NCBI RefSeq assembly: GCF_001017435.1
Contig: NZ_CP011371.1
Span: forward strand, 4,278,001 to 4,342,000
Source of the DNA: Caldimonas brevitalea
GTDB taxonomy: Bacteria > Pseudomonadota > Gammaproteobacteria > Burkholderiales > Burkholderiaceae_C
Length of the DNA: 64,000 nt
Direction of reading: 5' to 3'
Below, in pieces: positions 61,048 through 64,000 of the stretch. The first letter of the stretch is position 1. Each line of letters begins with the position of its first letter. Made by a program: the position numbers and the translations under genes. The notes below the pieces were generated by a model. The model searched no databases and was not told where the DNA came from. It saw nothing but the letters and a program-made list of their open reading frames with translations.

Positions 61048-63255
61048 TCAGCTGGCGTGCGGATGCGCGCCGCGCGGCCCCGCGTCGAGCGAGGTGACGT
61101 GGTCGGGGTCGAAGGTGCTCGCGCCGGCGCGGATCAGCTCCGGCGACAGGCCCAGCGCGCACGCGGCTCCCACGGCGGCCAGCAGGCTTTCGGCGGCGAC
61201 CGGCGAGCGGGCGTCGTGGGCCAACGGAAAACTCGCCAGCGCCCCGAGCACATGCTCGTCGTCGCCTTCGGCGATCACCACCTGCCCTGCGCGGAGGAAC
61301 ACCACCCGACCGCCCTGCGCCCGGTGCTCCACCAGCGCCGGCAGCTCGGGATCGAGGCCGTAGAACAGCACCTCACCGTCGCACAACGGCGCCATCTCGG
61401 CCACCAGCGGATCGTCGGCATTCAACACCGCCGTGCCCTCGGGCAACACCACGTCCACCTGGGTGCGCAACACGTTGTACACCTGCTGCGGTTCGTGCAC
61501 ATGGAAACCAGCCAGCGCATCGGCGCCGCTGACGTCGGTCACCACACCGACCAGGCAGCGATCGTAGGCCAGGCCATGCGCGAGGATCTCCACCGCGCCA
61601 TTCTCGATCACCGCCGCTTCGACGCTACGGTTCATCAGCACCCGTTGGCCGGCTGCCCAGTCGGCGCTCGGGCGGCTGTCGACGCGCCGGCGGTCGAGGT
61701 AGAGGCCGTCGCTGCAGGCCAGGCCCACATAGCGGCCGTTCAGCTGCAGCAGCCACGACACCAGCCGGGCGATCACGGCCGTGCCGCTGGTGCCGGCAAT
61801 GCCGACCACCGGGATGCGGCCGCTCTGGCTTTCGGGGAACAGATGGTCGACGATGGCCCGGCCCACCGGCCGCGGCGGGCTGTCCACCGGCTTCAGATGC
61901 ATCAGCAGACCGGGGCCGGCGTTGACTTCGACGATCGCACCGTGCTGCGGCCCGAGCGGCTGCGAGATGTCTTGCGCGACCAGATCGATGCCCGCGATGT
62001 CGAGCCCGACGATACGCGCGGCCAGCGTGGCGGCCGCGGCCACCTCCGGGTGCACCTGGTCGGTCACGTCGAAGGCGACATTGCCGTTGCGCTGAACCAG
62101 CACGCGCTGCTCGGCCGCGGGCACCGAGTCGGGCTGCAGGCCCTGGCGTGCGAGTTCGAGTGCGACCGCCGGCTCTTCGTCGATCAGGATCGGGTTGAGC
62201 GGGAAGTCTTCGGTGAGGCCACGACGCGGGTCGGTGTTGAGCTGGCGGTCGATCAGCTCGACCACCGTGGACCGGCCGTCGCCCACCACCCAGGCAGCCT
62301 CGCCCCGCGCGGCCGCCACCACCTTGTTGCCGACCACCAGCAAACGGTGCTCGTTGCCCGGCACGAAACGCTCGACGATCACCTCGCTGCCTTCGCGTTC
62401 GGCCACACCGAAGGCGGCTTCGACATCCTCGCGGGCCGACAGCTCGATCGAAACGCCGCGGCCGTGGTTGGCATCCGACGGCTTCACGACCACCGGCACG
62501 CCGATGTCTTCAGCCGCGTCCCAGGCATCTTGTGCATCGCTCACCACCCGGCCTTCGGGCACCGGCACACCGCAGGACGCCAGCAGCGTCTTGGTCAGGT
62601 CCTTGTCGCTCGACACGCTTTCGGCGATCGCGCTGGTGCGGTCGGTCTCGGCGGTCCAGATGCGGCGCTGCTGCACGCCATAGCCGAGTTGCACCAGGTT
62701 GCCTTCGGTCAGCCGGATCGAGGGAATGCCGCGGTCGGCAGCCGCGTCGACGATGCAGGCGGTGCTCGGGCCCAGGCACAACGAGTCGACCATCGCACGC
62801 AGGCCGGCCAGCGTGGCCGGCAGGTCATACGGCCGGCCGTCCATCGCGGCCAGCACGAGTTCACGCGCGGCCGCCAGGCAGGCCCGGCCGACCTGCTCGT
62901 TGCGGGCGCGGAAGGCGACTTTGTACACCCCCCGCTGCCCGGTCTCGCGGGCCTTGCCGAAGCCGGCCTGGCTACCGGCCAGGTTCTGCAGCTCGATCGC
63001 GACATGCTCGAGGATGTGCGCCGGCCAGGTGCCCTCCTTCAGCCGCTGCAGAAAACCGCCGCGCTCGCCGATACCGCAGCGATGCTCGACCAACGACGGC
63101 AACCAGGCCACCAGGCGCTCGGGAAAACCCGGAATCTTGTTGGACGGGAAGTCTTCGAGCTCACCGATGTCCACCCAGGCTTCCAGCACCGGCCGGTAGG
63201 TCCAGAGGTTGGGCCCGTTCAGGTAGGCCACTCGGAGGATCTTGATATCTTTCAT
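61048..63255 (-). CDS. Cyanophycin synthetase paralogue with degenerate Mur-ligase P-loop (CphA2/CphA'-like)
   Basis: 735 aa, about 135 residues shorter than its neighbour, the loss being at the C-terminus. The N domain is the canonical one: 'NKIPGFPERLVAWLPSLVEHRC', 'RGGFLQRLKEGTWPAHILEHVAIELQNLAG' with His80-x-x-Glu83-His84, and 'GFGKARETGQRGVYKVAF'. The ATP-grasp domain is conserved ('VVVKPSDANHGRGVSIEL', 'EVNAGPGLLMHLKP'). The Mur-ligase P-loop GTNGKTT has become GTSGTAV (488-494), without Lys, so Arg ligation by this domain is unlikely. Cyanobacterial CphA2 proteins with the same kind of loss polymerise beta-Asp-Arg dipeptides. No convincing ribosome site precedes ATG 63255; a GGCCCCG/CGGGGCC hairpin lies at 63271-63296 in its leader. 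Confidence 0.93.
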   Translation of the reverse strand: MKDIKILRVAYLNGPNLWTYRPVLEAWVDIGELEDFPSNKIPGFPERLVAWLPSLVEHRCGIGERGGFLQRLKEGTWPAHILEHVAIELQNLAGSQAGFGKARETGQRGVYKVAFRARNEQVGRACLAAARELVLAAMDGRPYDLPATLAGLRAMVDSLCLGPSTACIVDAAADRGIPSIRLTEGNLVQLGYGVQQRRIWTAETDRTSAIAESVSSDKDLTKTLLASCGVPVPEGRVVSDAQDAWDAAEDIGVPVVVKPSDANHGRGVSIELSAREDVEAAFGVAEREGSEVIVERFVPGNEHRLLVVGNKVVAAARGEAAWVVGDGRSTVVELIDRQLNTDPRRGLTEDFPLNPILIDEEPAVALELARQGLQPDSVPAAEQRVLVQRNGNVAFDVTDQVHPEVAAAATLAARIVGLDIAGIDLVAQDISQPLGPQHGAIVEVNAGPGLLMHLKPVDSPPRPVGRAIVDHLFPESQSGRIPVVGIAGTSGTAVIARLVSWLLQLNGRYVGLACSDGLYLDRRRVDSRPSADWAAGQRVLMNRSVEAAVIENGAVEILAHGLAYDRCLVGVVTDVSGADALAGFHVHEPQQVYNVLRTQVDVVLPEGTAVLNADDPLVAEMAPLCDGEVLFYGLDPELPALVEHRAQGGRVVFLRAGQVVIAEGDDEHVLGALASFPLAHDARSPVAAESLLAAVGAACALGLSPELIRAGASTFDPDHVTSLDAGPRGAHPHAS

Positions 63256-63500
63256 GGGTGCGTTCAGCGTGGCCCCGGCCGCGGCAAGGCGGGGCCTGTC
63301 AAGTTGGTGGTCGGAATCAGTGAAATTGCGAAACGTTCACGACTCGGGCGAGTCGTGATGGCGAAAGTTGCACGATGTTGTCAACCGTCTGGTACTTCCG
63401 TGCGTGACGTTCAGATCGCCCAGCTTCGCGCGCGAAGACCGGGGCCAGGCGTCTTGCCTCCACCTGAACGGCGTTGCTTCGATTCGAAGCGCACCACACG
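63256..63500. promoter_or_regulatory. Divergent control region of the cyanophycin genes
   Basis: 245 bases between the minus-strand synthetase operon and the plus-strand transporter-associated gene. GGCCCCG (63271-63277) and CGGGGCC (63290-63296) form a 7-bp hairpin 16 bases upstream of the synthetase start, which might affect its translation. The central part (63310-63380: ggtcggaatcagtgaaattgcg, gcgaaagttgcacgatgttg) is less G+C-rich and probably carries the promoters; individual elements could not be fixed. Confidence 0.45.
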
Positions 63501-64000
63501 ATGACAATGTCACCCTCCAACTCAACCTTAGCCGCCGGCTCGCTGCCGGATCCTTGGCAGGCGGATCTCGGATCCACCCTTGCCGAAGGGGAAAACGTTC
63601 TGGCCTGGCTGCAGGTTGACCTCGACACGCAACTTCGCTTTGCGAGCGGTCTGATTGCACTGACCGAGCGCCGGCTGCTGGTGCGCGAACCCGGCCAGGC
63701 GTGGCAAAGTTGGCCCTTGCACCTGGGCCTGGCCTTGCAGCACGAGGATCATGCCGGCGTCGGTCGTGTCGAACTGCACGATCGGCAGGCCCGTTTGGGC
63801 TGCTGGCGCTACACCTTGCGACACCATGCCGAAGCGCTGCAGCTGATCGACCGCTTCAACGCACAGCTAGAAACTTTGGCCACGGGCGTGACGCATGTCA
63901 CGGATGGCGACGTCTGCGAGCGCTGCAAGACGCCGCTCGCACCCGACCAGGAGGACTGCCCGGCCTGTCACCGCGAAACGCCCGCCGCTCCGTCCACCTG
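63501..64000 (+). CDS. Start of the cyanophycin metabolism-associated ABC transporter gene, cut by window edge
   Basis: Open from ATG 63501 (or ATG 63507) to the edge, 166 codons, so it is a partial gene. The visible region is a PH-like N-terminal domain ('EGENVLAWLQVDLDTQLRFASGLIALTERRLLVREPGQAWQSWPL', 'GVGRVELHDRQARLGCWRYTLRHHAEALQLIDRFNAQL') followed by a zinc ribbon with CxxC pairs in 'DGDVCERCKTPLAPDQEDCPACHRE'. This N-terminus, next to and divergent from the cphA pair, is that of the Burkholderiales proteins named cyanophycin metabolism-associated ABC transporter, in which an ABC membrane and ATPase unit follows. Those later domains are beyond the window. Confidence 0.75.
   Translation, partial: MTMSPSNSTLAAGSLPDPWQADLGSTLAEGENVLAWLQVDLDTQLRFASGLIALTERRLLVREPGQAWQSWPLHLGLALQHEDHAGVGRVELHDRQARLGCWRYTLRHHAEALQLIDRFNAQLETLATGVTHVTDGDVCERCKTPLAPDQEDCPACHRETPAAPST

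Noticed and set aside
1..64000. CRISPR arrays, tRNA, rRNA or riboswitches
   Set aside because: No regularly spaced repeats, no cloverleaf-like or rRNA sequence and no recognised riboswitch were seen on reading; short structured RNAs could still be missed without a computed search.

Overview
The window is uniformly very G+C-rich, densely coded DNA with almost no foreign insertions. Gene content (cyanophycin synthetase pair with a divergent transporter gene, ProQ/FinO, OpgC, short-Q-loop cytochrome bd, DUF3606, Leu/Ile/Val-type ABC operon, FGlyxx porin of the beta-proteobacterial type) points to a chromosome segment of a beta-proteobacterium of the order Burkholderiales (Rubrivivax/Leptothrix/Caldimonas-like). 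No rRNA, tRNA, CRISPR array, transposase or phage gene was seen. Many very long reading frames exist antisense to real genes because of the base composition; they are left out.

Layout. 1-6.3 kb: a cut-off M3 metallopeptidase, a secreted purine-nucleosidase-like protein, a two-subunit molybdenum hydroxylase (IorAB-like) translationally coupled to a DHH phosphoesterase, and a flavin-reductase-like protein. 6.4-15 kb: a PAS-GGDEF-EAL protein ending in a 26-bp tandem repeat, a Tim44-domain membrane protein, a three-gene operon (small membrane protein, lipid-kinase-like protein, metallophosphoesterase) joined by ATGA overlaps, an orphan 121-residue acidic protein, and a second-type FtsH protease. 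15-31.7 kb: cydAB, DUF3606, a 2OG-Fe dioxygenase, an S4 protein, an amino-acid-type binding protein, a PuuD-like amidotransferase, assorted redox and sugar enzymes, a BON lipoprotein with 11-residue repeats, a DoxX/voltage-gated K+ channel pair, a thioesterase, ThpR and an SDR. 32-36.6 kb: a complete five-gene branched-chain-amino-acid-type ABC operon (livHMGF plus binding protein). 36.9-39.3 kb: a NepI-like exporter divergent from an AraC regulator.

39.8-40.65 kb is the compositional outlier: two overlapping genes of much lower G+C, a Tlde1-type L,D-transpeptidase-fold toxin and a short exported protein that looks like its periplasmic immunity partner. 40.9-49.5 kb is housekeeping and hypothetical genes, including a PPC(DUF296)-DUF924 fusion and an acyl-CoA ligase. 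49.6-53.4 kb encodes a Ser/Thr kinase abutting a hybrid histidine kinase. 53.7-58.2 kb has a porin, an EAL phosphodiesterase, RarD and an AIM24-type protein.

58.4-64 kb is the cyanophycin region: CphA (870 aa) and a 735-aa paralogue on the minus strand, and the start of a divergent gene whose homologues are known as the cyanophycin-metabolism-associated ABC transporter. The two synthetases show complementary loss of motifs: the long one keeps the Mur-ligase P-loop but lacks the N-domain HxxEH motif, the short one keeps HxxEH but has lost the P-loop and about 145 C-terminal residues. This pair and the toxin/immunity islet are the most interesting parts of the window.
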